From contig NZ_JAINDZ010000008.1 of NCBI RefSeq assembly GCF_019802345.1, positions 1 to 64,000 of the forward strand: a stretch of DNA of 64,000 nucleotides, written 5' to 3'. Below are positions 18,570 through 26,771 of this stretch, in pieces. The stretch comes from Methylosinus sp. Sm6 (GTDB taxonomy: Bacteria; Pseudomonadota; Alphaproteobacteria; Rhizobiales; Beijerinckiaceae). Both the position numbers and the translations under genes were made by a program. Each line of letters begins with the position of its first letter. Position 1 is the first letter of the stretch. The notes beneath the pieces are model-generated. The model made no database searches. It had not been told where the DNA came from and saw nothing but the letters and a program-made list of their open reading frames with translations.

Positions 18570-19493
18570 ATGACGAAAGAGCGACGCGACGTCCACGATC
18601 TCGCGATCGATTGGTGGCTGCGCCAGAACGACGGACCGCGGCTGACCAAGGCCGAGACGGCGGCGCTCGACGAGTGGCTCGCCGCGAGCGAGACGCATCG
18701 CGCCGCCTTCGACGAGGTCGCGAAGCTGTTCGGCCATATGGCGCAGCGCTGGCCGGGCGCAGGGCCGGTTCGCAGGAAACGGCGCACGAAGCGGCGGATC
18801 GCGGGCGCCGCCGGCGCGGCGGCGATCGCCGCCCTGCTGCTCTTCGCCGACGCGCCGACCTATCTCATGGCGGATCATTACGCCGGAATCGGCGAGGGCA
18901 GAGCGATCTTGCTCGAGGACGGCTCGCGGGTCGAGCTCGACTCCCGCTCGGCCGTCGCCCTGCGCTATTCTGGCAAGGAACGCCGCATCGCTTTGCTCGT
19001 GGGCGAAGCCTGGTTCGATGTGGCGCCCGACGCCTCTCGGCCCTTCGTCGTCGAGGCCGCGGGCGGCGCGGTGACGGCGCTCGGCACCGCCTTCGACGTC
19101 TGCCTGGAGCGTGAGACGGCGCGTATCGCGGTCGGCCAGCATCGCGTCGAGGTGACGAGCGGCGGGCGCGACATCCTCGTCGAGGAGGGCCGGCAGACCG
19201 TCTATGCGAAAGGCGCGGCCCCGCAAGCGCCCGCCGATGCCGATGTCGAGCAGCTCTCCGCCTGGCGGCGGCGCCAGCTCATGTTCGAGAACAAGCCGCT
19301 CGGCGACGTGGTCGACGCGCTGGCGCGCTATCGCCGTGGGCTGGTGCTGTTCGCCGATCCGGCGTTGAGAGCGCGGCGGGTGACGGGCGTCTTCCGCACC
19401 GACGATCCGCTCGCCGCCCTGCGGCAGATCGAATCCGCGCTCGGCCTGCATGCGATCTATTTGACCAGATATCTGATCATCATCAAGAGCTAG
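18570..19493 (+). CDS. FecR-type transmembrane anti-sigma regulator
   Basis: 307 residues. The cytosolic N-terminus has the FecR family pattern AIDWWLRQNDGPRLTKAETAALDEWLAAS, ETHRAAFDEVAKLF; a single TM segment follows (AGAAGAAAIAALLLFA, about 75-90); the periplasmic FecR domain has ILLEDGSRVELDSRSAVAL and GEAWFDVA, and a secretin/TonB N-terminal-like end (RVTGVFRTDDPLAALRQIESALGL). It would transmit a ligand-loaded TonB receptor signal to the sigma factor. The usual TonB receptor gene does not follow, and the sigma factor is frameshifted. Confidence 0.88.
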   Translation: MTKERRDVHDLAIDWWLRQNDGPRLTKAETAALDEWLAASETHRAAFDEVAKLFGHMAQRWPGAGPVRRKRRTKRRIAGAAGAAAIAALLLFADAPTYLMADHYAGIGEGRAILLEDGSRVELDSRSAVALRYSGKERRIALLVGEAWFDVAPDASRPFVVEAAGGAVTALGTAFDVCLERETARIAVGQHRVEVTSGGRDILVEEGRQTVYAKGAAPQAPADADVEQLSAWRRRQLMFENKPLGDVVDALARYRRGLVLFADPALRARRVTGVFRTDDPLAALRQIESALGLHAIYLTRYLIIIKS

Positions 19494-19529
19494 CAGTGTG
19501 ATTCAGCCGATTTGACAGGGTGAAAGGGC

Positions 19530-19546
19530 CGAGCCTTTAAGGCTCG
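19530..19546. terminator. Palindrome between convergent fecR and histidine kinase genes
   Basis: cgagcctt-t-aaggctcg is a perfect 8-bp inverted repeat midway between two converging stops (19493 and 19579), a likely bidirectional terminator. It belongs to a family of similar gagcc/ggctc palindromes at 36105, 48011 and 55903 in this window. Confidence 0.55.
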
Positions 19547-19578
19547 CTCTCGAAGCCCATCAAATTCGTCGACGCGAG

Positions 19579-21063
19579 TCACGAGCCGCTCGCCTCGCCC
19601 GCTGCGCGCAGCGTCACGCGGGCGATGAGGCCGTGCGGCTCGCGATCGACGAGCTCCAGCGCACCGCCCGCCTCCTCGAGCAAGGCGCGCACAATGGAGA
19701 GGCCGAGGCCGAAGCCGCCATGCTCGTTCATATTGCGCGCCGGCTGGCCGCGCACGAAGGGCTCGAACACCTTCTGCTTGTCCGCATCGGCGATGCCCGG
19801 CCCGTCGTCGGCCACATCGACGCGCACGCTTCCCGGCGCGGGCCGGTGGACCGAGATGGCGATCTGCCGGCCATGGGCGGCGGCGTTCTCGACCAGATTG
19901 GCGAAAATGCGCTGGAGATCGGTCACCGAGCCCCTCACCATGCGCCGGCCGCCGCTCTCATAGGAGACCTCGCGGCCGATGTCGGCGAATTGATCGACGA
20001 TCGTCTGCAGCACGCTGTCGAGATCGACGACGCCTTGCGTCGGACGGCGGTCCTCGTCGCGCAAATAGACCAGATTTTTACACAGCATCGAGTCCATCAG
20101 CTCGGCGTCGTGCAGCATCTTGGCCCTGAGCGCCTGGTCCTCGATGAATTCGGATCGCAGGCGCATCCGCGTGATGATGGTGCGCAGATCATGGCTGATC
20201 GCGGCGAGCGCGCGCGAGCGCGCGGACATCATCGAGTAAATGCGGTCCTGCATGCGGTTCAGGGCCTTGGTGAGGTCGCGGACCTCCTGCGGGCCCTTTT
20301 CGGGCAGGAGGTCGCGAACGCCGGACTCGCACGGGAATTTTTCGGCCCGGCGGGCGAGCTCGACCAGCGGCGCCACGACGGCGGCGGACGCCCAGGCGGT
20401 CAGGATCGCCGCGCAGAGCAGAAAGAACAGGCCCGAGGTGATCCAGACGCCGGGCGAGGGAAGGAAGGGCCGATCGCCCGGAAGCGGATCGCCGCGCGGT
20501 CCCGGAGGCGGTCTCGGAGGCGGTGGTCCGTCGCCGGGAGGAGCGCCGAAAGCCGGCGGCGGCCCGGCTGCCCGTCCGCCCGGGGGCGGTCCCGGCTCGG
20601 GTCCCGCCGCCGGCCCGGGTCCGCCCCATGCCGGCGATACGAGAGAGATGGTGAGAAAGCCTCCCTTGCGCAGAGCGAGCGCGACGGCCCGGCCAGCGGG
20701 GTCCGTCGCGAACAGCTCGGCGGCCGGCCACAGATGCGCCCGCAAAGCGGTGAGCTGCGCTTCGGGAATCCCGGCCTCGGCGAGCGGCGGACGCTGCGCG
20801 CCGAGGGAAAAGCGCAGCCAGCGGCTCGCGCGCGACAGCTCGGCGAGAAGCTGCGCGCGGTCGGCAACCGGCGCAAAATCGATCGCCGCGGCCATTGCCG
20901 CCGCCGCCTCCCAGCGCGCCGCCGCATGGCCGTGGTGGTCCCGATCGAGGAAATTGAAGGCGATCGTCGCCGCGACATGGAACAGCACGATCGAGACCAG
21001 CACGAGAGCCGCGATCTGTCCGGCGAGATGATCGGGCCGCAGCCGTCGCCAGAAGCCTCTCAC
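19579..21063 (-). CDS. Sensor histidine kinase with Pro/Gly-rich periplasmic loop
   Basis: 494 residues from a GTG at 21063 that overlaps the regulator stop by four bases. Layout: TM1 (AALVLVSIVLFHVAATIAF), periplasmic domain, TM2 (SGLFFLLCAAILTAWASAAVV), HAMP, HisKA with AISHDLRTIITRMRLRSEF (H-box), and HATPase with NLVENAAAHG, DVADDGPGIADAD and GGFGLGLSIVRALL. EnvZ/CpxA-like architecture. The periplasmic loop just before TM2 is an unusually long Pro/Gly tract of about 60 residues. Ligand unknown. Confidence 0.9.
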   Translation of the reverse strand: MRGFWRRLRPDHLAGQIAALVLVSIVLFHVAATIAFNFLDRDHHGHAAARWEAAAAMAAAIDFAPVADRAQLLAELSRASRWLRFSLGAQRPPLAEAGIPEAQLTALRAHLWPAAELFATDPAGRAVALALRKGGFLTISLVSPAWGGPGPAAGPEPGPPPGGRAAGPPPAFGAPPGDGPPPPRPPPGPRGDPLPGDRPFLPSPGVWITSGLFFLLCAAILTAWASAAVVAPLVELARRAEKFPCESGVRDLLPEKGPQEVRDLTKALNRMQDRIYSMMSARSRALAAISHDLRTIITRMRLRSEFIEDQALRAKMLHDAELMDSMLCKNLVYLRDEDRRPTQGVVDLDSVLQTIVDQFADIGREVSYESGGRRMVRGSVTDLQRIFANLVENAAAHGRQIAISVHRPAPGSVRVDVADDGPGIADADKQKVFEPFVRGQPARNMNEHGGFGLGLSIVRALLEEAGGALELVDREPHGLIARVTLRAAGEASGS

Positions 21064-21782
21064 GCGCGCAGCACCTGCGGCGCGAACAAATAGCCCTCCG
21101 AGCGCACGGTCTGGATCAGCTTCGGGTTTTTGGGGTCGCTCTCCAATTTCTGCCGCAGCCGGCTGATCAGCACGTCGATGCTGCGCTGGAACGGGCTCGC
21201 GGTCGGTCCATGGGTGAGATCGATGAGCTGATCGCGCGTCAGCACGCGATTGGGCCGCTCGCACAGCGCATAGAGCAGGTCGAACTCCGCTCCGGTCAGC
21301 GCGATCTTCATGCCGGTCGGCGCCGTCACCTGATGCGCCATGATGTCGACGCGCCAGCCCTCGAATTGATAGAAGCGGCCGCCGACAGCCTCCTTCGCCT
21401 GCACGGCTGCGCGGGAGCGGCGCAGCACCGAGCGCACGCGCGCGAGCAGCTCGCGCGGATTGAACGGCTTCACGATGTAATCGTCGGCGCCCATCTCGAG
21501 CCCGATGATGCGATCGATGTCCTCGCCCTGGGCGGTAACGATGATGATCGGCAGATTGGGCCCGTCGCGCATTCTGCGGCAGATGGAGAGCCCGTCCTCG
21601 CCCGGCAGGTTGATGTCGAGGATCAAGAGGTCGAAATCGCGCGCGGCGAGCGCCGCGTCCATCGCGCGGCCGTCGGGGACCACCGCCGCCTCGATCTGAT
21701 GCGTCGCGAGATAGCGGACGATCAGCTCGCCGATCTCGGCGTCGTCCTCGACGAGCAGAATTGCATCGGTCTTTGTCGTCAC
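21060..21782 (-). CDS. OmpR-family response regulator
   Basis: 240 residues. Receiver domain with LLVEDDAEIGELI, the phospho-acceptor Asp in DLLILDINLPGEDG, and the Lys of DDYIVKPFNPRELLARV; C-terminal winged-helix domain with LTGAEFDLLYALCERPNRVLTRDQLIDLTHG and RSIDVLISRLRQKLE. The likely start is the GTG at 21782 (MTTKTDAILLVEDD) with GGGGA upstream; earlier ATGs only extend into a repeat-like leader. It pairs with the overlapping kinase gene. OmpR/RisA-like, target genes not evident. Confidence 0.92.
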   Translation of the reverse strand: MTTKTDAILLVEDDAEIGELIVRYLATHQIEAAVVPDGRAMDAALAARDFDLLILDINLPGEDGLSICRRMRDGPNLPIIIVTAQGEDIDRIIGLEMGADDYIVKPFNPRELLARVRSVLRRSRAAVQAKEAVGGRFYQFEGWRVDIMAHQVTAPTGMKIALTGAEFDLLYALCERPNRVLTRDQLIDLTHGPTASPFQRSIDVLISRLRQKLESDPKNPKLIQTVRSEGYLFAPQVLRA

Positions 21783-22153
21783 TCGTCCCCGCGTCGGGCT
21801 TTCTCTACAGCCCCCTCCCTCACCCTCCCCCGCTGAGCGGGAGTGGGGGCGGCCGACGTTTCGCGAACCTTCGATGAAACGTCGAGTCTGGGGAGGGGCG
21901 TCGAGCATCCTTCATTTTCATCGATGCAAGTCACTAGCGCGAAAATTTGTCCTGATTGTTTCCGCCGCGTCTCGAATTGCGGCGGGCGCGGAGGGCGCGC
22001 CCGATTTCGACCAGCCAGGCGCCGAGAGAGCGAGTTCGAGAAACATGAGCGACAAATCAGACGATATCCAGACATGGCGGCCAGACACAAAGGCAGCTCG
22101 GCGGCGGCCGCTCGTTTGAGCCGGCCCCGGCGCGAGAGTTTCGGGGAAGACCA
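21783..22153. other. Divergent intergenic region with extended hairpin and a leader ORF
   Basis: 371 bp between the response regulator (minus) and the first glycosyltransferase (plus). A perfect 9-bp inverted repeat, cgacgtttc at 21854-21862 and gaaacgtcg at 21876-21884, is flanked by pyrimidine- and purine-rich arms (around 21810-21820 and 21890-21898) that could extend the stem. It has the look of a dispersed palindromic repeat. A short frame at 22045-22119 is listed separately. Both divergent promoters must lie here, but none is obvious. Confidence 0.5.
22045..22119 (+). CDS. Possible 24-residue leader peptide upstream of glycosyltransferase 1
   Basis: ATG at 22045 encodes MSDKSDDIQTWRPDTKAARR followed by RPLV and a stop, 34 bp before the glycosyltransferase ATG. 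The segment before the second paralog (about 23840-23900) encodes a similar run, PDDIRTLRRATRAAGRA. The conservation at both positions may reflect a shared leader or simply the duplication of the gene with its upstream DNA. Translation is not established. Confidence 0.3.
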   Translation: MSDKSDDIQTWRPDTKAARRRPLV

Positions 22154-23758
22154 ATGGACGGCCCAATCCGCATGGCCACGCGCGCGGCGATCGAAACCAG
22201 CGAGGACGAGCCGCCGCCCGGCGCATTCGAGCGCGCTCCCTGGCGCACGCGCCAATCGGAGAGCGCGCGGCCCCTCCTCGAGATCGTGCCGCCCGCGCCG
22301 CAGCCGCGCTCACGCGGAGGCGAGAGCGCGCCGATATCGTCCTTTGATTCCTGCGCGCTCGAGGCGCGCATGAGGCTGCTCGAGCATCAGCTCGACTATG
22401 TGCGTGCCGAGATGCTGCATCTCGTTCATGAGCGCGATCTCATGATCTATTCGGTCGCCGGACACATCTATCGTCCCCTGCGGTGGATCGAAGCGCGTAT
22501 CGCCGAGCGGCTGCGGTCATTGGGCGATGCGCTGTTCCGCCTTCCGCACGGGGCCTTTGCGAAGGCGCCGGCCGTGGCGGCGACGCCGCGCATTGCTCGC
22601 CCGGCTGCCGGGCGGCTCGAGGCGCGACGCCTGCTCGTCGACGTCACCGCCACCATTCGCAATGACGCCGGCACCGGCATTCAGCGCGTCGTCAAGAAAG
22701 TGACGCAGGCGCTCTATCGCGACGAGGCGCTGCCCATTCCCGCCATCGCCGTGCGCTGCGAAGGCGGGCGGCTCTTCACCTGCCGGCGCTTCGTCGCCAC
22801 GCTCTGCGGCGGCGCCGCCGCGGAGGACGAGGAGGTCCGCATCGAGCCCGGCGATCGCTTCCTCACCCTCGCCGACAGCTGGAACGTGTTCGACGAATAT
22901 GCCGGCGTCTTCGAGCGCATCCGCGAAGGCGGCGGCGCCGTCGTCTCCTGCATCTTCGATCTCATTCCGGCGCTGCATCCCTTCGCCTGCCACGAGACCA
23001 CGCGGGCCCGCTATGACGCCTGGCTCGCCCGCGCGCTCGTCGAGAGCGACGCCTTCCTCGCCATCTCGCGCACGGTCGCGCAGGAGCTCGCCGATTTTAT
23101 CGAGACGCGCCGCTTGCCGCATCGGCGCGGCCTCAATATCGGCTCCTTCGCGCTCGGCTCGGATATTTCCGCAGGTCCCGCGGCGGCGCCGCGGCCAAAA
23201 ATCGCCGCCGTCGTCGGCGCCGCGCCCTTATTCCTCTGCGTCGGAACGATCGAGCCGCGCAAGGGGCAGCGGGTGGCGCTGCGCGCCTTCGAGACGCTGT
23301 GGCGGGAAGGGCGCGACGCACGGCTCGTCTTCGTCGGGAGGCGCGGCTGGTATGACGAAGCGGTGGTCGCCGAGGTCACGGGCCATTGCGAGCGCGGGCG
23401 CCGGCTGTTCTGGTTCGAGGACGCGAGCGACGACGAGCTCGCCTTTCTCTATGACCATGCGACAGCGGCGCTGGCGCCTTCTTTCGCGGAAGGCTTCGGC
23501 CTGCCGATCGCGGAGGCGGCGCGGCGCGGCCGGCCGACGATCTGCAGCGACATTCCGGTGTTTCGCGAGGTGGGCGGCGCGGGCGCGCTCTATTTCGCGG
23601 TCAATGAGCCGCCTGCGCTGGCGTCCCGCATCGCCGATCTCCTGGACGGGCGCGCGAGCGGCGATCCGAGCGCGATCAGCCGCTCCTCCTGGGCCGAGGC
23701 CGCCCGCCGCATCGCGTCGGTCATCGCCGAGGACGAGTGGAGCCACAGCCTCCCGTGA
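22154..23758 (+). CDS. Family 4 glycosyltransferase (tandem paralog 1)
   Basis: 534 residues. The N-terminal 150 residues are a variable region with a coiled-coil-like helix (LEHQLDYVRAEMLHLVHERD). The catalytic part has LLVDVTATIRNDAGTGIQRVVKKV, then the GT-B C-terminal domain: LFLCVGTIEPRKGQRVALRAFE, LVFVGRRGW and APSFAEGFGLPIAEAARRGRPTICSDIPVFREV, where the E-x7-E motif sits. Cytoplasmic, nucleotide-sugar dependent. A homologous gene follows after 180 bp with a similar leader and the same gaagaccaATGGAC start context, indicating tandem duplication. Confidence 0.88.
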   Translation: MDGPIRMATRAAIETSEDEPPPGAFERAPWRTRQSESARPLLEIVPPAPQPRSRGGESAPISSFDSCALEARMRLLEHQLDYVRAEMLHLVHERDLMIYSVAGHIYRPLRWIEARIAERLRSLGDALFRLPHGAFAKAPAVAATPRIARPAAGRLEARRLLVDVTATIRNDAGTGIQRVVKKVTQALYRDEALPIPAIAVRCEGGRLFTCRRFVATLCGGAAAEDEEVRIEPGDRFLTLADSWNVFDEYAGVFERIREGGGAVVSCIFDLIPALHPFACHETTRARYDAWLARALVESDAFLAISRTVAQELADFIETRRLPHRRGLNIGSFALGSDISAGPAAAPRPKIAAVVGAAPLFLCVGTIEPRKGQRVALRAFETLWREGRDARLVFVGRRGWYDEAVVAEVTGHCERGRRLFWFEDASDDELAFLYDHATAALAPSFAEGFGLPIAEAARRGRPTICSDIPVFREVGGAGALYFAVNEPPALASRIADLLDGRASGDPSAISRSSWAEAARRIASVIAEDEWSHSLP

Positions 23759-23938
23759 TCGGAGACGATCATGGCGCCCGCGCCATTGTTTCGGCGCCGC
23801 CCGGCCCCGGTTCGGAAAAGCCCGGCGACACGCCGGACGACATCCGGACATTGCGGCGCGCGACAAGGGCCGCGGGCCGGGCGGCGCGAAGCGTGACCGC
23901 CCGGCCCGCAGCGCCGAGGAAGACCCCGAGGAAGACCA

Positions 23939-25318
23939 ATGGACCTTGCCACCCGCATCGCCGTCTATCTGGCCTCCGAAGAGCGACAGCGCGAGCGCAT
24001 TCGCAGCGCCTATGAGCTCGATCCGGTGACGGGATATGTCTACGCCAGGGCGAAGGAATTCTATTGGACCGTGACACGGGCGGCCGGGGTCTCGCATCGG
24101 AAGGAGCCGCCGCGGCGCGCCGACCCGCCGCCTCCTCTGGCCGGCGCCGTCGCCCCCCTGCTCCAGCGGCCGCGCGTGCTGATCGACGCGACCGCGATCC
24201 GCCGCTCGGGCGAGCGCACCGGGATTCAAAGGGTCATGCGCGAGATCGCCCGATGGGCGGTCGCGACCGGCGACGGCCTCCCCGTGTTCATCGAGAACGG
24301 GCGGCTGCACGCTTATTACCGGCGCGCCTCGCTTCCCGATGTGGTGGAGCCGCAGCGCGGCGACAAGCTGCTGATGCTCGACGCGAGCTTTCGCTTCGTC
24401 GACGAATATCCGGCGATCATGCGTCGCGTCGCCGAGAGCGGCGGCGAGACGATTCTCGGCGTCCACGACATTCTTCCCTTGCTCTATCCGGGCGCTTTCA
24501 CCGCCGACTGCTTCCTCGATTTCCAGCGCTGGTTCGAGACTTTGGCGCCGCAGAGCGACGCATTCGTCTGCGTGTCGCGCAGCACGGCGCAGAGCCTCGC
24601 CGATTATCTGGCGGAGCGCGACGGAGAGGCGGGGCGGCCGCGACGCATCGGCTGGTGGCGGCTCGGGGCCGATTTTGCGATCGACGGGACCGAGCCGAGC
24701 CGCAGCGCGATCGCGATCGGCGCGGGCCGCACGCCGTTCTTTCTCGCGGTCGGCACGCTGGAGCCGCGCAAAGCCTATGCGGTCGCGCTCACCGCCTTCG
24801 AGCGGCTGTGGGCCGCGGGTCGTGACGCGCGCTTCGTGATCGTCGGCCGGCGCGGGTGGCGCTTCGAGGCGCTGGAGCGGCGCATTCGCGCGCATCCTGA
24901 GCTCGGCCGCCGCCTCCATTGGCTGGACGACGCCGACGACGCCTCGCTGCGCCATCTCTACGAACGCGCCCATGCGCTGATCGCCGCATCTTTTGCCGAA
25001 GGATTCGGCCTGCCGCTGGCGGAGGCGGCGTGTCATGGATTGCCGGCGATCGCCAGCGACATTCCGGTGTTTCGCGAGATCGCCGGCGAGCGCGCGACCT
25101 TCTTTCCGCCACTCGACGCCGACGCCCTCGCGGATTGCATCCGCTGCTCGCTGGAGGATCGCCGGCCGCGATCGCCGGGCCGCGTCGTGACCTGGCGGGA
25201 GTCGTCGCAGGCGCTGCTCGGCATGGTCCGCGCGGGCGCCTATCAATGGCGCCCCGAGCCTTCGGCGGAGGCCCCGCCCTTCGCGCCGGTTTGCGTCGCG
25301 GGCGCCGCTGCTTCATAG
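23939..25318 (+). CDS. Family 4 glycosyltransferase (tandem paralog 2)
   Basis: 459 residues, with a shorter N-terminal region than its neighbour. It shares LIDATAIRRSGERTGIQRVMREIARW, the GVHDILPLLYPGAF block, FFLAVGTLEPRKAYAVALTAFE, FVIVGRRGWRFE and AASFAEGFGLPLAEAACHGLPAIASDIPVFREIAGE. The GT-B E-x7-E motif is intact. The start ATG has an upstream sequence gaagaccaATGGAC shared with paralog 1. Acceptor and sugar specificity unknown; neighbours place it in surface polysaccharide synthesis. Confidence 0.88.
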   Translation: MDLATRIAVYLASEERQRERIRSAYELDPVTGYVYARAKEFYWTVTRAAGVSHRKEPPRRADPPPPLAGAVAPLLQRPRVLIDATAIRRSGERTGIQRVMREIARWAVATGDGLPVFIENGRLHAYYRRASLPDVVEPQRGDKLLMLDASFRFVDEYPAIMRRVAESGGETILGVHDILPLLYPGAFTADCFLDFQRWFETLAPQSDAFVCVSRSTAQSLADYLAERDGEAGRPRRIGWWRLGADFAIDGTEPSRSAIAIGAGRTPFFLAVGTLEPRKAYAVALTAFERLWAAGRDARFVIVGRRGWRFEALERRIRAHPELGRRLHWLDDADDASLRHLYERAHALIAASFAEGFGLPLAEAACHGLPAIASDIPVFREIAGERATFFPPLDADALADCIRCSLEDRRPRSPGRVVTWRESSQALLGMVRAGAYQWRPEPSAEAPPFAPVCVAGAAAS

Positions 25319-25355
25319 TTCCGCCGATCAGGTCTCGAGGCGGAACGGGGGACGA

Positions 25356-26678
25356 TTGCTCGCGCGTGGCGACGAAGAGACAGACGAGGCGCGCGACCGC
25401 GGCGCCGACATGGCGCGGCGGCTACGCGCAATCCTCGTCGGCTCGCTCGGCAATCTGGTGGAATGGTACGACTTCTACGTCTATTCGGCCTTCTCGCTCT
25501 ATTTCGCGCAATCCTTCTTTCCCGGCGACGATCCGCTCGCGCAGATGCTGTCGGCGGCGGGCGTCTTCGCTCTCGGCTTCTTCATGCGGCCGATCGGCGG
25601 CGCGCTGTTCGGCGAGATCGGCGACCGCCATGGCCGGCGCCGCGCGCTGACTCTCTCGGTGCTGCTGATGTGCCTCGGCTCGCTGATCGTCGCGGCGACG
25701 CCGACCTATGCGACGATCGGCGAGGCGGCGCCGGCGCTCCTGCTGCTCGCGCGGCTGCTGCAGGGGCTGAGCCTCGGCGGCGAATATGGATCGAGCGCGA
25801 CCTATCTCAGCGAGATGGCGGAGCCGCGCCGGCGCGGCTTCTATTCGAGCTTTCAATATGTGACGCTGATCGGCGGACAATTGCTGGCGCTGCTGGTGCT
25901 GCTCGCGCTGCAGAGCTTCGTCTTCACGCCGCAGGAGCTGCGCGCCTATGGCTGGCGCGTTCCTTTCGCCATCGGCGCGGCGCTGGCGCTGTTCGCCTTT
26001 GTGATGCGCCGCGATCTCGATGAGACGCACGCTTTCGCCGCGACCAAGGCGCGCCGCAGCGCGCTCGCGGAGCTGACGGCGTTTCCGCGCGAGGCGCTGA
26101 CCGTCGTCGGCCTGACCATGGGCGGCACGCTCGCCTTCTATGTCTACACGACCTATGTGCAGAAATTCCTGAAGCTGTCGGCGGGGCTCAACGACGCGCA
26201 GACGACATGGGTCAGCGCCGGCTCTCTGCTCTTCGCAATGTGTCTGCAGCCCGCTTATGGCGCTCTGTCGGACCGCATCGGCCGGCGCCCGCTGCTGCTC
26301 GCCTTCGGCGCGCTCGGAACCTTGTTCACGGTTCCGCTGATGAATGCGCTGCATGACGCGCGCGATCCTTGGATCGCTTTCGCGCTCGTCTGCGCGGGCT
26401 GGCTCATCGTCGGCGCCTATACCTCGATCAACGCGGTGGTGAAGGCGGAGCTGTTTCCCGCCGCCGTGCGCGTCACCGGCGTCGCCGTGCCTTATGCGGT
26501 CGCCGTGTCGGCCTTTGGCGGATCGGCGGAATATGTGGCGCTCTGGTTCAAGAACGCCGGCCATGAGAGCGGCTTCTACTGGTATGCGACCGCGGTGATC
26601 TTCTGCTCGCTGCTGGTCTATGCGAGCATGTCCGATACGAAGACGACCTCGCGCATCGATGCGGAGCGGCCTGAGTGA
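25356..26678 (+). CDS. MHS-family major facilitator transporter (KgtP/ProP-like)
   Basis: 440 residues and 12 predicted helices. LVGSLGNLVEWYDFYVYSAFSLYFAQSFFP is the signature N-terminus of the metabolite:H+ symporter (MHS) family, followed by GALFGEIGDRHGRRRAL and RLLQGLSLGGEYGSSATYLSE. The family carries dicarboxylates, 2-oxoglutarate, proline/betaine or similar compounds; the substrate here is not determined. A TTG at 25356 has GGGGGA well placed; the ATG at 25410 (MARRLRAILVG) is an alternative that fits the family better. It terminates at a strong convergent hairpin. Confidence 0.87.
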   Translation: MLARGDEETDEARDRGADMARRLRAILVGSLGNLVEWYDFYVYSAFSLYFAQSFFPGDDPLAQMLSAAGVFALGFFMRPIGGALFGEIGDRHGRRRALTLSVLLMCLGSLIVAATPTYATIGEAAPALLLLARLLQGLSLGGEYGSSATYLSEMAEPRRRGFYSSFQYVTLIGGQLLALLVLLALQSFVFTPQELRAYGWRVPFAIGAALALFAFVMRRDLDETHAFAATKARRSALAELTAFPREALTVVGLTMGGTLAFYVYTTYVQKFLKLSAGLNDAQTTWVSAGSLLFAMCLQPAYGALSDRIGRRPLLLAFGALGTLFTVPLMNALHDARDPWIAFALVCAGWLIVGAYTSINAVVKAELFPAAVRVTGVAVPYAVAVSAFGGSAEYVALWFKNAGHESGFYWYATAVIFCSLLVYASMSDTKTTSRIDAERPE

Positions 26679-26693
26679 GTCCGATCGTCACGG

Positions 26694-26741
26694 AAAAAAA
26701 GGGCGGTCTCTTCTCTCGCTTTGCGGGAGAAGGGACCGCCC
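26694..26741 (-). terminator. Strong terminator for the DUF6492 gene, between convergent genes
   Basis: gggcggtc (26701-26708) pairs perfectly with gaccgccc (26734-26741), and an inner cttctc/gagaag pair extends the stem. On the minus strand the hairpin is followed directly by seven T residues (complement of 26694-26700). This is the clearest intrinsic terminator in the window, and the hairpin can also serve the upstream plus-strand transporter gene. Confidence 0.85.
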
Positions 26742-26771
26742 CACATATTACGCAGTTCTGCCTCCTGTCTA

